Shown here one piece after another: positions 34,776 through 44,189 of a stretch of DNA of 64,000 bases (positions within the stretch are counted from its first letter, which is position 1; every line of letters starts with the position of its first letter). Source of the stretch: an uncultured Lachnospiraceae bacterium (GTDB lineage: Bacteria; Bacillota; Clostridia; Lachnospirales; Lachnospiraceae); assembly GCA_944381635.1 (NCBI GenBank), contig CALWLY010000005.1, positions 1-64,000 on the forward strand. The letters are read 5' to 3'. Below the pieces are notes generated by a model. The model saw only the letters and a program-made list of their open reading frames with translations, was not told the DNA's origin and made no database searches. The translations under genes were made by a program, and so were the position numbers.

Positions 34776-36173
34776 TCAGTCGTTTGAAACAAACAGGCGG
34801 GGCAGAAAATCACTGATACATTTTCTCCAGACGTTCCAGTCATGGCCGCCCTGAAATTCTTTTCTCACCTGACTGATCTGATATTCTTTGCAAAGTTCAT
34901 CTTCCTCCAGAAACTGCCTTAAAAATACATCGCTGGTTCCGATTCCCCGGTAAAACAATTTCATATTCCGGTTAAATTCTTCCGGATTTTCTTTCAGAAT
35001 TTCTATATGAGAGTTATCCGCATTTTCATCCAACGTATTTTTCATGAATCCGCTGAACAGACCCGCATAGGAAAACAGCTCCTGATGTTTGAAAACAATC
35101 CTGCTGGTCTGAATGGAACCAAGCGAAAGCCCTGCCATTGCCCGGGAGTCTCTTTCCTTTTTTACCCGGTATTTTGACTCAATGAACGGCATCAGATCCT
35201 CCAAAAGAAAGGGTTCAAACTTTTCATAGCAAAGTGTCTCTTCTCCGTTGAGTGCCTTCTCTGCAATCATCCCGTTTGCCATGACGATCAGCATGGGAAC
35301 CGCTCTGTTTTCTTCCAGAAGCGCATCCATAATGTGATGTACCTTTCCATGGAATATCCAGCTCTTTTCGTTTTCCCCAAAGCCATGCTGCAAATAGAGC
35401 ACGGGGTACTCTTTTTCCGTTTTATCATAGCACGGCGGCGTGTATACCATGCAGCATTCCTGATTTTGAGTGACTTTTGAAGGAAAATATTCATATCTCA
35501 CATCTCCGCGCAGGATTGGCTGCACACTCAGCTCTTCGATTGCAGGTCCGATATCCAGGTAATTGCAGGGTTGATTATATCCATAACCGATGGGCAGAAA
35601 CGGCGTCAGCACTTCCGAACCGTCCAGCAGGAGGGTGGCATAATAAAATCCGGGCGGGAGCGTCAAAGTCAGCTCCCATACGTTCTTTTTCACTTCCAGA
35701 AATATATATTTATGAAATCCCACCTGCAGTTCCACATGGATGGCGTTTTTAAACCACAGTCTCAGATAGGGTTTCCCGTCTGCCCGGTACATAAGCCCCT
35801 GTATTTCAGGCTGTTCGGAATTTTTCTCCAGCTGAAACAGATACGGGCGGTGAAAAGAAACAGCTTGTTCCTGAAGCGCTGGATTCCTTTCCCAGTCCTT
35901 TTCCATCTTTTGTTTTACCTCAACGGTAAGTCCCTGGGTCACTTCCTGAGCCTGCTCAAATACAGACAACAGCCGGTCCGCGTAACTGCCCATATGCTCC
36001 CTTAATTTCTCCAGCCCCTCCATGTACACATGCAGCTTACCGTTGATCGCCGTAAGCCGTTCATAAAGTGTATCAAGATTTTTGTCATTTCTCTCGGGTA
36101 TCTGAAGTTTTTCCTCCAGATATTGCTGAAGCTCCTCCTGGTCATGAATATTTTCCAGATTCAGATGTACCAT
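34776..36173 (-). CDS. Barstar-like domain fused to a CE1-type esterase
   Basis: A 465-residue single open frame. Residues ~1-88 resemble a whole barstar (RNase inhibitor) domain: ENIHDQEELQQYLEEKLQIP, the KNLDTLYERL helix and YADRLLSVFEQAQ. Of barstar's barnase-contact residues Asp35 seems kept, while Tyr29, Asp39 and Glu76 seem replaced. Residues ~110-215 look like an immunoglobulin-like E-set domain. Residues ~225-460 are an esterase D/CE1 alpha-beta hydrolase: LQHGFGENEKSW, nucleophile GLSLGS and catalytic His in GGHDWNVW. ATG starts one base after the sigH stop, so it is coupled to the sigH operon. No signal peptide, so cytoplasmic. Function unknown. Confidence 0.8.
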   Translation of the reverse strand: MVHLNLENIHDQEELQQYLEEKLQIPERNDKNLDTLYERLTAINGKLHVYMEGLEKLREHMGSYADRLLSVFEQAQEVTQGLTVEVKQKMEKDWERNPALQEQAVSFHRPYLFQLEKNSEQPEIQGLMYRADGKPYLRLWFKNAIHVELQVGFHKYIFLEVKKNVWELTLTLPPGFYYATLLLDGSEVLTPFLPIGYGYNQPCNYLDIGPAIEELSVQPILRGDVRYEYFPSKVTQNQECCMVYTPPCYDKTEKEYPVLYLQHGFGENEKSWIFHGKVHHIMDALLEENRAVPMLIVMANGMIAEKALNGEETLCYEKFEPFLLEDLMPFIESKYRVKKERDSRAMAGLSLGSIQTSRIVFKHQELFSYAGLFSGFMKNTLDENADNSHIEILKENPEEFNRNMKLFYRGIGTSDVFLRQFLEEDELCKEYQISQVRKEFQGGHDWNVWRKCISDFLPRLFVSND

Positions 36174-36174
36174 A

Positions 36175-36813
36175 CTACCGCTCCGTCTTCTCTTTCATCA
36201 AGCGCCGCAGTTTATGTTTCATCCTCTGCAACGCATTATCCGTACTTTTTTCTTCTCTTCCCAACACTTTTGCAATTTCCGCATATCCGAGTCCGTTCAG
36301 GTATAAATGGAGTACCTGCTTTTCCAGAGGGCTTAACACCTTTTCCATCTCTCCGTAAAGCTGCTCCATGCTTTCTCTGTCGATGAGCACTTCCTCCGGG
36401 CTCTTTTCGCTGGCTGTATAAAGCGCCTGCACTAACGCAGCCTCCTCGCCGTTTTCCGCTTCTTTTCCCTGTTCTCCCGGAGTTCGGTAGAGGGAAATAT
36501 AGGAATTTAAAGGCGCATGCTTTTGTCTGGCAGAAGCTTCCACTGCCGTATACATCTGCCTGGAAATACACATTCCCGCAAAAGTGTGAAAACTGGCATG
36601 CTTTGATTCATCGTAATCTCTGACCGCCTTAAACAGTCCGATCATTCCCTCCTGAATCAAATCCTCACTTTCTCCTCCCAGAAGAAAGAGAAATCTTGCC
36701 TTGTTTTTCACAAGTCCCTTATATTTTTCCATCAGATAATCTGCAACACTTTCTTCTCCCTGCCGCAGAAAACGAATCAACTCTTCGTCGCTGTATTTTT
36801 CAAACTCTACCAT
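36175..36813 (-). CDS. sigH: RNA polymerase sigma-H factor
   Basis: A 212-residue sigma-70 family factor. Region 2 contains DLIQEGMIGLFKAVRDYDESKHASFHTFA, and region 4 contains LSPLEKQVLHLYLNGLGYAEIAKVLGREEKSTDNALQRMKHKL. Position in the cysS-mrnC-rlmB-sigH cluster is the standard one for the stationary-phase/early sporulation sigma-H of Firmicutes. A short Glu/Gly-rich insert (~115-135) lies between the two conserved regions. The next gene starts one base after its stop. Confidence 0.92.
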   Translation of the reverse strand: MVEFEKYSDEELIRFLRQGEESVADYLMEKYKGLVKNKARFLFLLGGESEDLIQEGMIGLFKAVRDYDESKHASFHTFAGMCISRQMYTAVEASARQKHAPLNSYISLYRTPGEQGKEAENGEEAALVQALYTASEKSPEEVLIDRESMEQLYGEMEKVLSPLEKQVLHLYLNGLGYAEIAKVLGREEKSTDNALQRMKHKLRRLMKEKTER

Positions 36814-36851
36814 GATGCGTCCTCATCTGCCCTCTGCCGGGTCAAAGACTT

Positions 36852-37592
36852 CTATTTCATACGCTGTCTTACAATCTCATAAGCGAGGACTCCCGCTGCC
36901 ACGGAGGCATTCAGGGAATCGATATCCCCTTTCATGGGAATGGATGCCACCATGTCACATTTTTCCTTTACCAGGCGTCCTACTCCCTCTCCTTCGTTGC
37001 CGATCACAAGTCCTATCGGTCCGGTTAGGTTCAGTTTATACATACTGGTTCCGCCCATATCTGCGCAGACAAACCAGATGCCTTCTTTTTTCAGTTCTTC
37101 CATTGTTTTAGCCAGGTTGGTAACTCTGGCAACCGGCGTATAATTCAAGGCTCCCGCCGAAGTTCTTGCAACAACAGCAGTCAGACCTGCCGCGCGGTTT
37201 TTGGGTATGATCACCCCATGGGCTCCTGCCAGATTGGCAGTACGTATGATGGCTCCCAGATTGTGGGGGTCCTCAATATTGTCCAGGAGAAAAATGAAAG
37301 GATCTTCGTTTTTTTCTCTGGCTGCTTTCAGTATATCTTCCACCTGTGCATACTGATAAGCGGCTGCATAGGCAATCACTCCCTGATGCTTTCCGGTTTC
37401 GGACATCTGATCCAGCCGTTCCTTTGTCACATACTTTATCAGTGTGTCATGCTTTTTGGCCTCTCGCTTGATTGTCATGATCGGTCCGTCCTGGCAGCCA
37501 TCCAGCACAAACAGCTTGTCTATCGGTTTTCCGGAACGAAATGCCTCGATCACCGCATTTCTTCCTTCTATCGTAAATTCTTCGTATCTCAT
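36852..37592 (-). CDS. rlmB: 23S rRNA (guanosine-2'-O)-methyltransferase RlmB
   Basis: A 246-residue SpoU-family (SPOUT) methyltransferase with an N-terminal substrate-binding domain (EGRNAVIEAFRSGKPIDKL) and the knot domain motifs LDNIEDPHNLGAIIRTA, VIGNEGEGVGRLV and IPMKGDIDSLNASVAAGVLAYEI. It acts at the peptidyl-transferase region of 23S rRNA. Its ATG follows the mrnC stop directly (TAA then ATG), so the two are coupled. Confidence 0.95.
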   Translation of the reverse strand: MRYEEFTIEGRNAVIEAFRSGKPIDKLFVLDGCQDGPIMTIKREAKKHDTLIKYVTKERLDQMSETGKHQGVIAYAAAYQYAQVEDILKAAREKNEDPFIFLLDNIEDPHNLGAIIRTANLAGAHGVIIPKNRAAGLTAVVARTSAGALNYTPVARVTNLAKTMEELKKEGIWFVCADMGGTSMYKLNLTGPIGLVIGNEGEGVGRLVKEKCDMVASIPMKGDIDSLNASVAAGVLAYEIVRQRMK

Positions 37593-38033
37593 TTACAGTT
37601 CCATCCCTGTCTTTTTCAAACTTAATTTTACAAGTTCTATCATTCTGTCCATTCTGTCTGTCAAATACAGATAACCGTACAGTGCTTCCAGCCCTGTCGC
37701 TTTTCTGTAATCCGTAATGCTGGCATTTTTCGCAGAGGAGTAAGATTTGGCATTGCGCCCTCTTTTGTACACAGCCAGTTCCTCTTCTGTCAATTCGTCG
37801 GCAATCGCCTCCGCCATAGCAGCCTGTGTCTCCGCCTTTACCAGACGGCTTTTTTTGTTGTGCAGCGTATTGGGCGACGTGTTTGCCCTTTCCACTACCA
37901 CTGTTCGGATGACCAGATCATAAATACAGTCTCCCAAAAATGCCAGCGTCAGAGGAGAATAAGTTCTGATATCAATTTCCCGGCAGTCAAATTCTTTTTT
38001 CAGCAAAGCCAGAAGGCTGTTTTTTTCTTCCAT
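37593..38033 (-). CDS. mrnC: Mini-ribonuclease III
   Basis: A 146-residue RNase III-like endonuclease without a double-strand RNA-binding domain; it matures 23S rRNA precursors. Seen: SPLTLAFLGDCIYDLVIRT (catalytic Asp), LHNKKSRLVKAETQA, ELAVYKRGRNAKSYSSAKNASITDYRKATGLEALYGYLYL. Length and place between cysS and rlmB are typical. Confidence 0.95.
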   Translation of the reverse strand: MEEKNSLLALLKKEFDCREIDIRTYSPLTLAFLGDCIYDLVIRTVVVERANTSPNTLHNKKSRLVKAETQAAMAEAIADELTEEELAVYKRGRNAKSYSSAKNASITDYRKATGLEALYGYLYLTDRMDRMIELVKLSLKKTGMEL

Positions 38034-38052
38034 TTTCCTTATCCTCGCCCGT

Positions 38053-39462
38053 TTATGCGCGTTTCCATTTCACGCCTTCTCTGGTGTCTTCCAGAATAAT
38101 ACCTTTTTCCAGAAGCTCTCCGCGAATTTCATCTGCCCTTGCAAAATTCTTTGCTTTTCTTGCCGCCTGTCTTTCCTCAATCAGTTTTTCAATATCTGCA
38201 TCCAGCAGTCCTTCTTCTTTTTCCACGATCAGTCCGCAGATATCAGAAAGCTCTTTGATTTCATCGATAAGAGCCTGAATGAACGCTTTGCTTCTCTCTC
38301 CGTTGGCATAGGTATTCGCAAATTTAACCAGCTCAAAAATCGCGGAAATAGCGTCGGCTGTGTTGAAGTCATCGTCCATAGCTTCATCAAATTTGCCTAC
38401 ATAACCTTTTGCTTCCTCCAGAAGCTTCTGCTCTTCTTCGGTCGCTGCAAAGTCCCCGGCATTTGACAGAAGGAATTTAAGATTGGATACTGCTGTCACA
38501 ATACGCTCCAGACCATTCTTCGCCGCATCCATCAGATCCGCGCTGAAATTCAACGGACTTCTGTAATGAGCGGACAGCATGAAAAAGCGCAGTACCTGAG
38601 GATCGTATTTTTCTGTGATGTCTCTGACTGTGAAAAAGTTTCCGGCAGATTTGCTCATCTTTTTGTTGTCAATATTTAAAAAGGCGTTGTGCATCCAATA
38701 TCTGGCAAAGGTTTTTCCGTTTGCCGCTTCAGACTGAGCAATCTCATTTTCATGATGAGGAAATACCAGATCTTCTCCGCCTGCATGAATGTCGATTTCA
38801 TCTCCAAGGTATTTTTTGCTCATGACAGAACACTCGATATGCCATCCCGGACGGCCTTTGCACCAGGGTGCATCCCAGTAAGGCTCTCCGTCTTTTTTCG
38901 GCTTCCAAAGTACAAAGTCAAGCGGATCTTCCTTCTGATCTTCTCCGGATACTAACAGTGAACGTTTTCCGCCTTCCAGATCATCCAGATTTTTGTGGGA
39001 AAGCTTTCCATACTCTTTAAAGCTTCTTGTGCGGAAATACACCGTTCCATCCTCTGCCACATAGGCATGTCCCTTGTCAATCAGAGTCCGAATCATCTCT
39101 TCCATGCCGCAGATTTCTTCAGTTGCCAGGGGGTGAGTTGTAGCCGGTTTTACATTCAGCGCCGCCATATCTTTTTTGCATTCTTCGATGTAGCGCTGGG
39201 AAATAACGCTTGCTTCCACGCCTTCCTCAATGGCTTTTTTTATGATTTTATCATCCACGTCCGTGAAGTTGCTGACATAATTTACTTCATAGCCTTTATG
39301 TTCCATGTAACGTCTTACCGTATCAAACACGATCATAGGGCGGGCATTGCCGATATGAATCAGGTTATAAACGGTAGGTCCGCACACATACATTTTCACC
39401 TTTCCCGGTTCAAGCGGTACAAATTCTTCTTTTTTCTTGGTAAGCGTATTGTAGATTTTCAT
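38053..39462 (-). CDS. cysS: Cysteinyl-tRNA synthetase
   Basis: A 469-residue class I synthetase that charges tRNA-Cys. Seen: [19 protein letters not shown] (zinc Cys plus HIGH motif), [11 protein letters not shown], the zinc-site [19 protein letters not shown] and the KMSKSAGNF loop. It lies in an operon with cysE upstream and mrnC downstream, under the cysteine-specific T-box at 40236-40545. Confidence 0.97.
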   Translation of the reverse strand: MKIYNTLTKKKEEFVPLEPGKVKMYVCGPTVYNLIHIGNARPMIVFDTVRRYMEHKGYEVNYVSNFTDVDDKIIKKAIEEGVEASVISQRYIEECKKDMAALNVKPATTHPLATEEICGMEEMIRTLIDKGHAYVAEDGTVYFRTRSFKEYGKLSHKNLDDLEGGKRSLLVSGEDQKEDPLDFVLWKPKKDGEPYWDAPWCKGRPGWHIECSVMSKKYLGDEIDIHAGGEDLVFPHHENEIAQSEAANGKTFARYWMHNAFLNIDNKKMSKSAGNFFTVRDITEKYDPQVLRFFMLSAHYRSPLNFSADLMDAAKNGLERIVTAVSNLKFLLSNAGDFAATEEEQKLLEEAKGYVGKFDEAMDDDFNTADAISAIFELVKFANTYANGERSKAFIQALIDEIKELSDICGLIVEKEEGLLDADIEKLIEERQAARKAKNFARADEIRGELLEKGIILEDTREGVKWKRA

Positions 39463-39486
39463 CTTTTTTCTTTCCTTTCTCTTTCT

Positions 39487-40167
39487 TTATTTGCAGTTTT
39501 CTTCCCTGCGCTTTAACAGACGCATTTCCTTTTCCAGTTCCAAAACCCGGTTGATCAGCTGGCTGTTTGCTCTCTGAAGATTCACAATGTCCTCTCTTGT
39601 AGGATCCGGAAGATGCACCTGGTCCATAGTCTCCCGGGGCAACGGCTCCTGGTTTCTTTTTACCACTCTGCCCGGCACTCCTACCACGGTAGAATTAGGC
39701 GGTACTTCGCTGAGCACTACGCTTCCGGCCCCGATTTTGGAATTTGCTCCGATCGTGAAAGACCCCAGCACTTTTGCTCCCGCGCTGATCATAACATTGT
39801 CCTCCACAGTGGGGTGTCTTTTTCCGTGCTCTTTTCCGGTTCCTCCCAAGGTGACTCCCTGATACAGCGTAACATTATTCCCGATAACCGTAGTCTCCCC
39901 GATGATCACACCGTTGCCATGGTCAATAAAAAATCCCTCGCCAATCTGTGCCCCCGGATGAATCTCAATCCCGGTTTTCCTGACTGCTCTCTGGGAAATC
40001 CATCTTGCCAGAAAGTAATGCCCCCCGAGATACAGCTTATGGGCAAGGCGATAATGCAACATGACCTTAAAGCTTGGGTAAAGCAATACCTCCATGGAGG
40101 AATGGATTGCCGGATCCCGCTCTTTTACGATCCGAATTTCTTCTCTTATATTCTTAATGATTCCCAT
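39487..40167 (-). CDS. cysE: Serine O-acetyltransferase
   Basis: A 226-residue hexapeptide-repeat acetyltransferase (CysE/EpsC) that makes O-acetylserine for cysteine synthesis. Seen: [60 protein letters not shown] and [16 protein letters not shown] with the catalytic His/Asp set. The C-terminal ~35 residues are a charged coiled-coil-like helix. It is the first gene behind the cysteine T-box leader. Confidence 0.95.
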   Translation of the reverse strand: MGIIKNIREEIRIVKERDPAIHSSMEVLLYPSFKVMLHYRLAHKLYLGGHYFLARWISQRAVRKTGIEIHPGAQIGEGFFIDHGNGVIIGETTVIGNNVTLYQGVTLGGTGKEHGKRHPTVEDNVMISAGAKVLGSFTIGANSKIGAGSVVLSEVPPNSTVVGVPGRVVKRNQEPLPRETMDQVHLPDPTREDIVNLQRANSQLINRVLELEKEMRLLKRREENCK

Positions 40168-40210
40168 ACCTGCCTCCCTTTTAGCTCCAACATCATGTTA
40201 GAAATCCGCC

Positions 40211-40227
40211 GGAAAAATGAAATTTCC
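40211..40227. repeat. Short GGAAA/TTTCC hairpin (family R)
   Basis: A 5-bp stem around AATGAAA, followed by TATGGTATAAAAA; the same right half occurs at 21920-21940. It lies between the T-box terminator and the cysE start. Confidence 0.4.
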
Positions 40228-40235
40228 TATGGTAT

Positions 40236-40545
40236 AAAAAAATTCTTTCCCCTCAAAGTTCAAGAGACGAAAGAATCCGCGGTTCCACTCTATTTCAGAA
40301 TTTTCATTCTGCACTCAGGCACGTAACGTGTGCAATACGTGTTCGGCTTATCCTGCGATTCACCGAACCGGCTCCCGGATGCACTTTCCGTCCCTCACTG
40401 CCGGGGATACTTCCAGCCGATGGCATCCCCTCTCTGTGGCCTGAGTCAAACGTACTCTTTCCGTTCCAAGCTTTTCTCTTTCTGTCTGCGCAGAAAAGTT
40501 TCAATACTTTCTCTGTGTAAAACTTCTCTGCGCTTTTCCTACCTG
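40236..40545 (-). promoter_or_regulatory. Cysteine-specific T-box leader with terminator
   Basis: The T-box sequence AGAGTGGAACCGCGG is at 40277-40291 on the minus strand, preceded by a stem I with AGAGAGGGGATGCC and GGCTGGAAG loops. The specifier region GGAAAGTGCATCC carries codon TGC (40381-40383), which means Cys. The terminator is ATTCTTTC...GAAAGAAT followed by a T-run (40236-40276). Uncharged tRNA-Cys binding should open cysE-cysS. Confidence 0.92.
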
Positions 40546-40550
40546 ATAAC

Positions 40551-40579
40551 AGGATATGCAAATCTTTTATTTTTGTCAA
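40551..40579 (-). promoter_or_regulatory. Promoter of the cysE-cysS operon
   Basis: TTGACA (40574-40579), a 17-base spacer and TATCCT (40551-40556), just upstream of the T-box leader. Confidence 0.8.
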
Positions 40580-40635
40580 CCATTTTGCAAAATGTTCTGT
40601 CTCTAAACGGCTGCCTGAAAAAATTTCCTTTCCTT

Positions 40636-41829
40636 TTAAACGGTTTCGTTGATCCACACCTTCCGAAGGGGGATTATGGCATTTAAAATCTCCCATCCCT
40701 GTTTTTCCTCCAGACTTTCCTTATCGGGAAAGCCTGCGGCTGTGAAAACTTCTCCGGCAGTCTTTCTTCCAAAAACAAATTCTGTCAGCCCCGAAGCCAT
40801 ACAGGAATAGAATCCCCGAGAATTCGGAAATCTTTCCCCTGAATTTTCAGAAAAATCACCGCCCCCCTGGTACCTTGCCATACACATGGTGTTTTCTGTC
40901 TTGATCCGGTACAGTCCCGTGTTTTCCTCTAACAGTTCATCTTTCAGATACAGCCATACTTCTCCGTCCTTCCGGGAAGACAGAAGTGAAAACATATCCG
41001 TCACACTGACGATTCTTCCCATGATCACAGGTTTTCGCTGCTCCTGCTCTTCTGCCGCTGTCTCTCCCATGCCTGTCTCTGCCAGAAGTTCCTGCACCTC
41101 AATTCCAGCCTCTGAAGAAGCGGCCGCAACATAGGCTGTTATCCTTCCACCTTCCCGCAGCAGAAAAATACCGCCATTGGAAGCGTCCATCTCTTTTTTC
41201 AGGATATAATAATAGGAAGCATCCCGCTGCACAAAGACCTGCTGCCTCTTCTCCAGAAAAACGTTGGCAAACTCTGCCGTTTCCAGACAATCCTCCTCCC
41301 TTAAAAGGCTCCATCCTTCGTTCTTTGCCTCCAAAGGGAGTCTCTGAGATTTACAGCCCAAAAGGTCTTCCAAAAGTTTCCGAGCCTTCCAGACCGGGCG
41401 ATCATAGATATAGACAAATTCAAAGGGTTCATAGATTTTAGGGGACGCCGGCATCAGAAAAGCAAATGGCTGGCGTCTTTGCTTTAACAGTTTCAAAGAT
41501 TCCGCCAGAAGCCTTGCCATATAGCCTCTGTGGCGATACTCTTTTCTGGTGGCCACACCTACAAAATAGCTGCTGCTGCATAAGTTCCTTCCAGCCCTTA
41601 AACAATACGGGGTCAGATACAGCATCGACACTATTTTTTCGTCTGTTTCCAGAATCAACCCTGTATTGCGGGGAGCTTTCATCTGAAAATAATAATCCGT
41701 GAACACCGGACCATCCTCCCCAAAACAGCTCTCCCAAAGTTCCCGTACTCTGAGACACTCCTGTCCTTCCAGCAGGGAAAACTTTGGTTCTTTCTCTTTT
41801 TTCCTATCTGCCACGTGTTCTGTATCCAT
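40636..41829 (-). CDS. GNAT family N-acetyltransferase, Eis-like
   Basis: A protein of about 397 residues. The N-terminal half is a GNAT domain: LRVRELWESCFGEDGPVFTDYYF, SSSYFVGVATRKEYRHRGYMARLLAESL (acetyl-CoA loop) and FLMPASPKIYEPFEFVYIYD. The second half looks like the Eis/MccE-type second GNAT plus sterol-carrier-like domain. Substrate unknown. The frame is open to a GTG at 41892 that lies only one base from its AGGAG; the ATG at 41829 is preferred but uncertain. Its stop is near the cysE promoter, so it may be a separate transcript. Confidence 0.8.
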   Translation of the reverse strand: MDTEHVADRKKEKEPKFSLLEGQECLRVRELWESCFGEDGPVFTDYYFQMKAPRNTGLILETDEKIVSMLYLTPYCLRAGRNLCSSSYFVGVATRKEYRHRGYMARLLAESLKLLKQRRQPFAFLMPASPKIYEPFEFVYIYDRPVWKARKLLEDLLGCKSQRLPLEAKNEGWSLLREEDCLETAEFANVFLEKRQQVFVQRDASYYYILKKEMDASNGGIFLLREGGRITAYVAAASSEAGIEVQELLAETGMGETAAEEQEQRKPVIMGRIVSVTDMFSLLSSRKDGEVWLYLKDELLEENTGLYRIKTENTMCMARYQGGGDFSENSGERFPNSRGFYSCMASGLTEFVFGRKTAGEVFTAAGFPDKESLEEKQGWEILNAIIPLRKVWINETV

Positions 41830-41967
41830 CCTGTCGTTTGTACCTTCCGTGCCTGTTTTCGGCCTTTTACCGCACAGGCCGGGAGGACACACTCCTTTCC
41901 TTATACTGATCGATTCTAATCGATTCCCCTGAAATTTCCGCCTCTGATCCCGCGTCTGTCTCTTTGC

Positions 41968-42510
41968 TCATTCTGCGCCGCCGCACCCTTTGCAGCCGCC
42001 GCACCCTGAAACGGTCACATCCCTGTCGTAAAGGCCCATGGGAGAGTTCAGCAGGCAGATTGCCTGGGAGGAAATCCCCTGACCGCTTCCGGTAAATCCA
42101 AGTCCTTCCTCTGTAGTTGCCTTTACATTTACCTGTTCTGTATCGATTCCAAGCGCCCGGGCTATGTTGGCGCGCATCGTGTCAATGTAGGGGCGCATTT
42201 TCGGTGCCTGCGCGATAATGGTGGCATCAATGTTTTCAATCAGAAAGCAGTGTTCCTCCAAAAGCCTTCCCACATGCTTTAAAAGCTCAATGCTGTCTGC
42301 CCCCCGATACGCAGGATCCGTATCCGGAAAATGTTTTCCGATATCCCCAAGAGCCGCCGCTCCCAGCAGCGCATCCATGATGGCATGTACAAGTACATCG
42401 GCATCCGAATGTCCCAGAAGACCTTTTTCATACGGAATTTCCACTCCGCCGATAATCAGCTTTCTCCCTTCCGCAAGCTTATGTACATCATATCCCATCC
42501 CTATTCTCAT
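41968..42510 (-). CDS. ispF: 2-C-methyl-D-erythritol 2,4-cyclodiphosphate synthase
   Basis: A 180-residue enzyme of the MEP isoprenoid pathway. Seen: [14 protein letters not shown] (metal Asp/His), [49 protein letters not shown] and [18 protein letters not shown]. The usual enzyme ends near residue 158. Here a ~20-residue tail adds a Cys/Gly-rich end (CGGCKGCGG). The ispD partner is not adjacent. Confidence 0.95.
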   Translation of the reverse strand: MRIGMGYDVHKLAEGRKLIIGGVEIPYEKGLLGHSDADVLVHAIMDALLGAAALGDIGKHFPDTDPAYRGADSIELLKHVGRLLEEHCFLIENIDATIIAQAPKMRPYIDTMRANIARALGIDTEQVNVKATTEEGLGFTGSGQGISSQAICLLNSPMGLYDRDVTVSGCGGCKGCGGAE

Positions 42511-42514
42511 AGTT

Positions 42515-43363
42515 TCAGTTCCTTTCTTCTTTTTCTAAGGGCACATTTCCGCTGGAAATTCCCTTTTCTTCTTCCTCCAGAGGAAGCCATTTTAAAATTT
42601 TCAGAATATATCTGTCCCAGAAATCCCATTCGTGGTCTCCGGGGCCTTCTTCATAAACACAGTTTATCCCTAAATCCTTCAGATAATCTGCAAACTTCAC
42701 ATTTGCCGTTTTAAGACTATCCTTGTCCCCGCAGCACATATAAATCTGAGGAGTCTGTCTGCCTTCTTCCACAAGTTTTTTTGCAAGAGCGTAAACGTCC
42801 TTATCGCTTCCCTCCAGCTTACTCAAATCTCCAAAGATTGCCTTATAAAAACTGCGCCGGCGGAAGAACGTAGGATTTTCGTCGTCAGAATTCTGGATCT
42901 GATCGTAAAGCAGCCCTGAGGACAAAGCCGCCACACATCCAAAAGTGTCTGCATATTTTAATCCGTTGCGCAAAGCCCCATAACCTCCCATGGAAAGACC
43001 TGCAATAAAAGTGTCTTCTCTTTTTTCCGAGAGAGGGAAAATCTTTCTTGTAAACTCAACCAGTTCTTTTCCCACAAATTCCCCGTAATTTTCTCCGGTT
43101 TCCGGATAATCCAGATAAAAACGATTTTCTCCGGAAGGCATGATCACTGCCAGATTCTGCTCCTGCGCCCATCTCTCAATTCTGGTTCCACACACCCAGT
43201 CTGTATAATTGCCGAGAATTCCATGCAAAAGATACAATGTCTTGTATTTTTTATATCCGACCGGATTTCCGTCCGGAAGCACTTTGTCAGCGGGAATCAC
43301 TGCGTTTATTGTCACAGTGCGCATCAACGCTGTACTGAAAAAATCCACTCTCAACAATGCCAT
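42515..43363 (-). CDS. Alpha/beta-hydrolase esterase, CE1/EstA type
   Basis: A 282-residue cytoplasmic esterase: [26 protein letters not shown], nucleophile motif [11 protein letters not shown], then CCGDKDSL and the catalytic His in [11 protein letters not shown]. Related enzymes remove acetyl or feruloyl groups or hydrolyse short acyl esters. The start is MALLRVDFF, seven bases after GAAGG; the 13 codons before it are unlikely to be used. It ends 4 bases before ispF, so the two are probably one transcript. No signal peptide. Confidence 0.85.
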   Translation of the reverse strand: MALLRVDFFSTALMRTVTINAVIPADKVLPDGNPVGYKKYKTLYLLHGILGNYTDWVCGTRIERWAQEQNLAVIMPSGENRFYLDYPETGENYGEFVGKELVEFTRKIFPLSEKREDTFIAGLSMGGYGALRNGLKYADTFGCVAALSSGLLYDQIQNSDDENPTFFRRRSFYKAIFGDLSKLEGSDKDVYALAKKLVEEGRQTPQIYMCCGDKDSLKTANVKFADYLKDLGINCVYEEGPGDHEWDFWDRYILKILKWLPLEEEEKGISSGNVPLEKEERN

Positions 43364-43579
43364 ACGATACCTTCTTTCCTTGCACGCACCGCTTTCGTGC
43401 AACTTCTTTTCTGCTTTGTTTTCTGTTTTTCATTACTGCCTGCGGTAACATGGCTTTTCCCGTTCATTTTACCATACTTTTGTATGCTTTTCCATGGCAA
43501 GTTCTTCAACATATCCCATGCCGCTTTTCCTGCAGCCTGCGCGACGGCAAGGAACAGACAAAATTTTTTAAAAAAGCCA

Positions 43580-43608
43580 TTGACATTTTCCGGTGTTTTT
43601 TGTATACT
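43580..43608 (+). promoter_or_regulatory. Promoter of the tRNA-Val/Met cluster
   Basis: TTGACA (43580-43585), 17 bases, TATACT (43603-43608), 33 bases before the first tRNA. Confidence 0.88.
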
Positions 43609-43641
43609 AAGCAAGCAGTCGAAATTACGGCTGTCTGATAC

Positions 43642-43714
43642 GGGGTCTTAGCTCAGCTGGGAGAGCATCTGCCTTACAAGCAGAGGGTCACAGGTTCGAG
43701 CCCTGTAGGCCCCA
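43642..43714 (+). tRNA. tRNA-Val (anticodon TAC), copy 1
   Basis: Cloverleaf with acceptor GGGGTCT/AGGCCCC, anticodon loop CTTACAA (TAC at 43675-43677) and T-arm GGTTCGAGCC. CCA not encoded. Confidence 0.96.
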
Positions 43715-43721
43715 TATATCT

Positions 43722-43795
43722 GGCGAGATAGCTCAGTTGGCTAGAGCATGCGGTTCATACCCGCAGTGTCGAGGGTTCGAATCCCCCTCTCGCTA
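43722..43795 (+). tRNA. tRNA-Met (anticodon CAT), copy 1
   Basis: Cloverleaf with acceptor GGCGAGA/TCTCGCT (terminal G-T), anticodon stem TGCGG/CCGCA around TTCATAC, and T-arm GGTTCGAATCC. It lacks the GGG/CCC anticodon stem of the initiator, so it is elongator Met; a lysidine-Ile tRNA is less likely. Confidence 0.92.
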
Positions 43796-43832
43796 CTGTA
43801 CTGGCAACAGTTACAATTTTATATTTCATTAT

Positions 43833-43905
43833 GGGGTCTTAGCTCAGCTGGGAGAGCATCTGCCTTACAAGCAGAGGGTCACAGGTTCGAGCCCTGTAGG
43901 CCCCA
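43833..43905 (+). tRNA. tRNA-Val (anticodon TAC), copy 2
   Basis: Identical in sequence to copy 1 and 191 bases downstream, part of a perfect duplication of the Val-Met pair. Confidence 0.96.
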
Positions 43906-43912
43906 TATATCT

Positions 43913-43986
43913 GGCGAGATAGCTCAGTTGGCTAGAGCATGCGGTTCATACCCGCAGTGTCGAGGGTTCGAATCCCCCTCTCGCTA
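43913..43986 (+). tRNA. tRNA-Met (anticodon CAT), copy 2
   Basis: Identical to copy 1. The cluster terminator begins four bases after it. Confidence 0.92.
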
Positions 43987-43989
43987 CTA

Positions 43990-44020
43990 AAAAGAGATAC
44001 AGTTTTTGTATCTCTTTTTT
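43990..44020 (+). terminator. Terminator of the tRNA cluster
   Basis: AAAAGAGATACA, loop GTTTT, TGTATCTCTTTT, then T-run. Confidence 0.93.
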
Positions 44021-44155
44021 TATACGATAGGACCTTCCTTTCCTATCGCATAAAAAAACGCTCCACTTTGGATACGCACTGCGGCGGGGAGGAAACAGGT
44101 CGCAAGCGACCCGCCGCAGGCGGAGAATCCCGCATTGCGAGATTCTTTTTATATC
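44021..44155. repeat. Structured repeat, family G, copy upstream of a small gene
   Basis: It starts with a family R type hairpin (GATAGGA/TCCTATC, 44025-44044). Then come ACGCTCCACTTTGGATACGCACTGCGGCG, GGTCGC-AA-GCGACC, a CGCCGCAGGCG step and GAATC...GATTC around CGCATTGCG. The segment 44050-44150 is nearly identical to 45611-45705. The short sequence TATACGATA occurs on both sides (44021, 44157). Confidence 0.65.
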
Positions 44156-44189
44156 TTATACGATAAGGAAATTTCAAAGGAGGATTCCT

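Noticed and set aside
43737..43990. Open frames across the tRNA cluster
   Set aside because: They are read-through frames of the four tRNA genes and repeat exactly with them.
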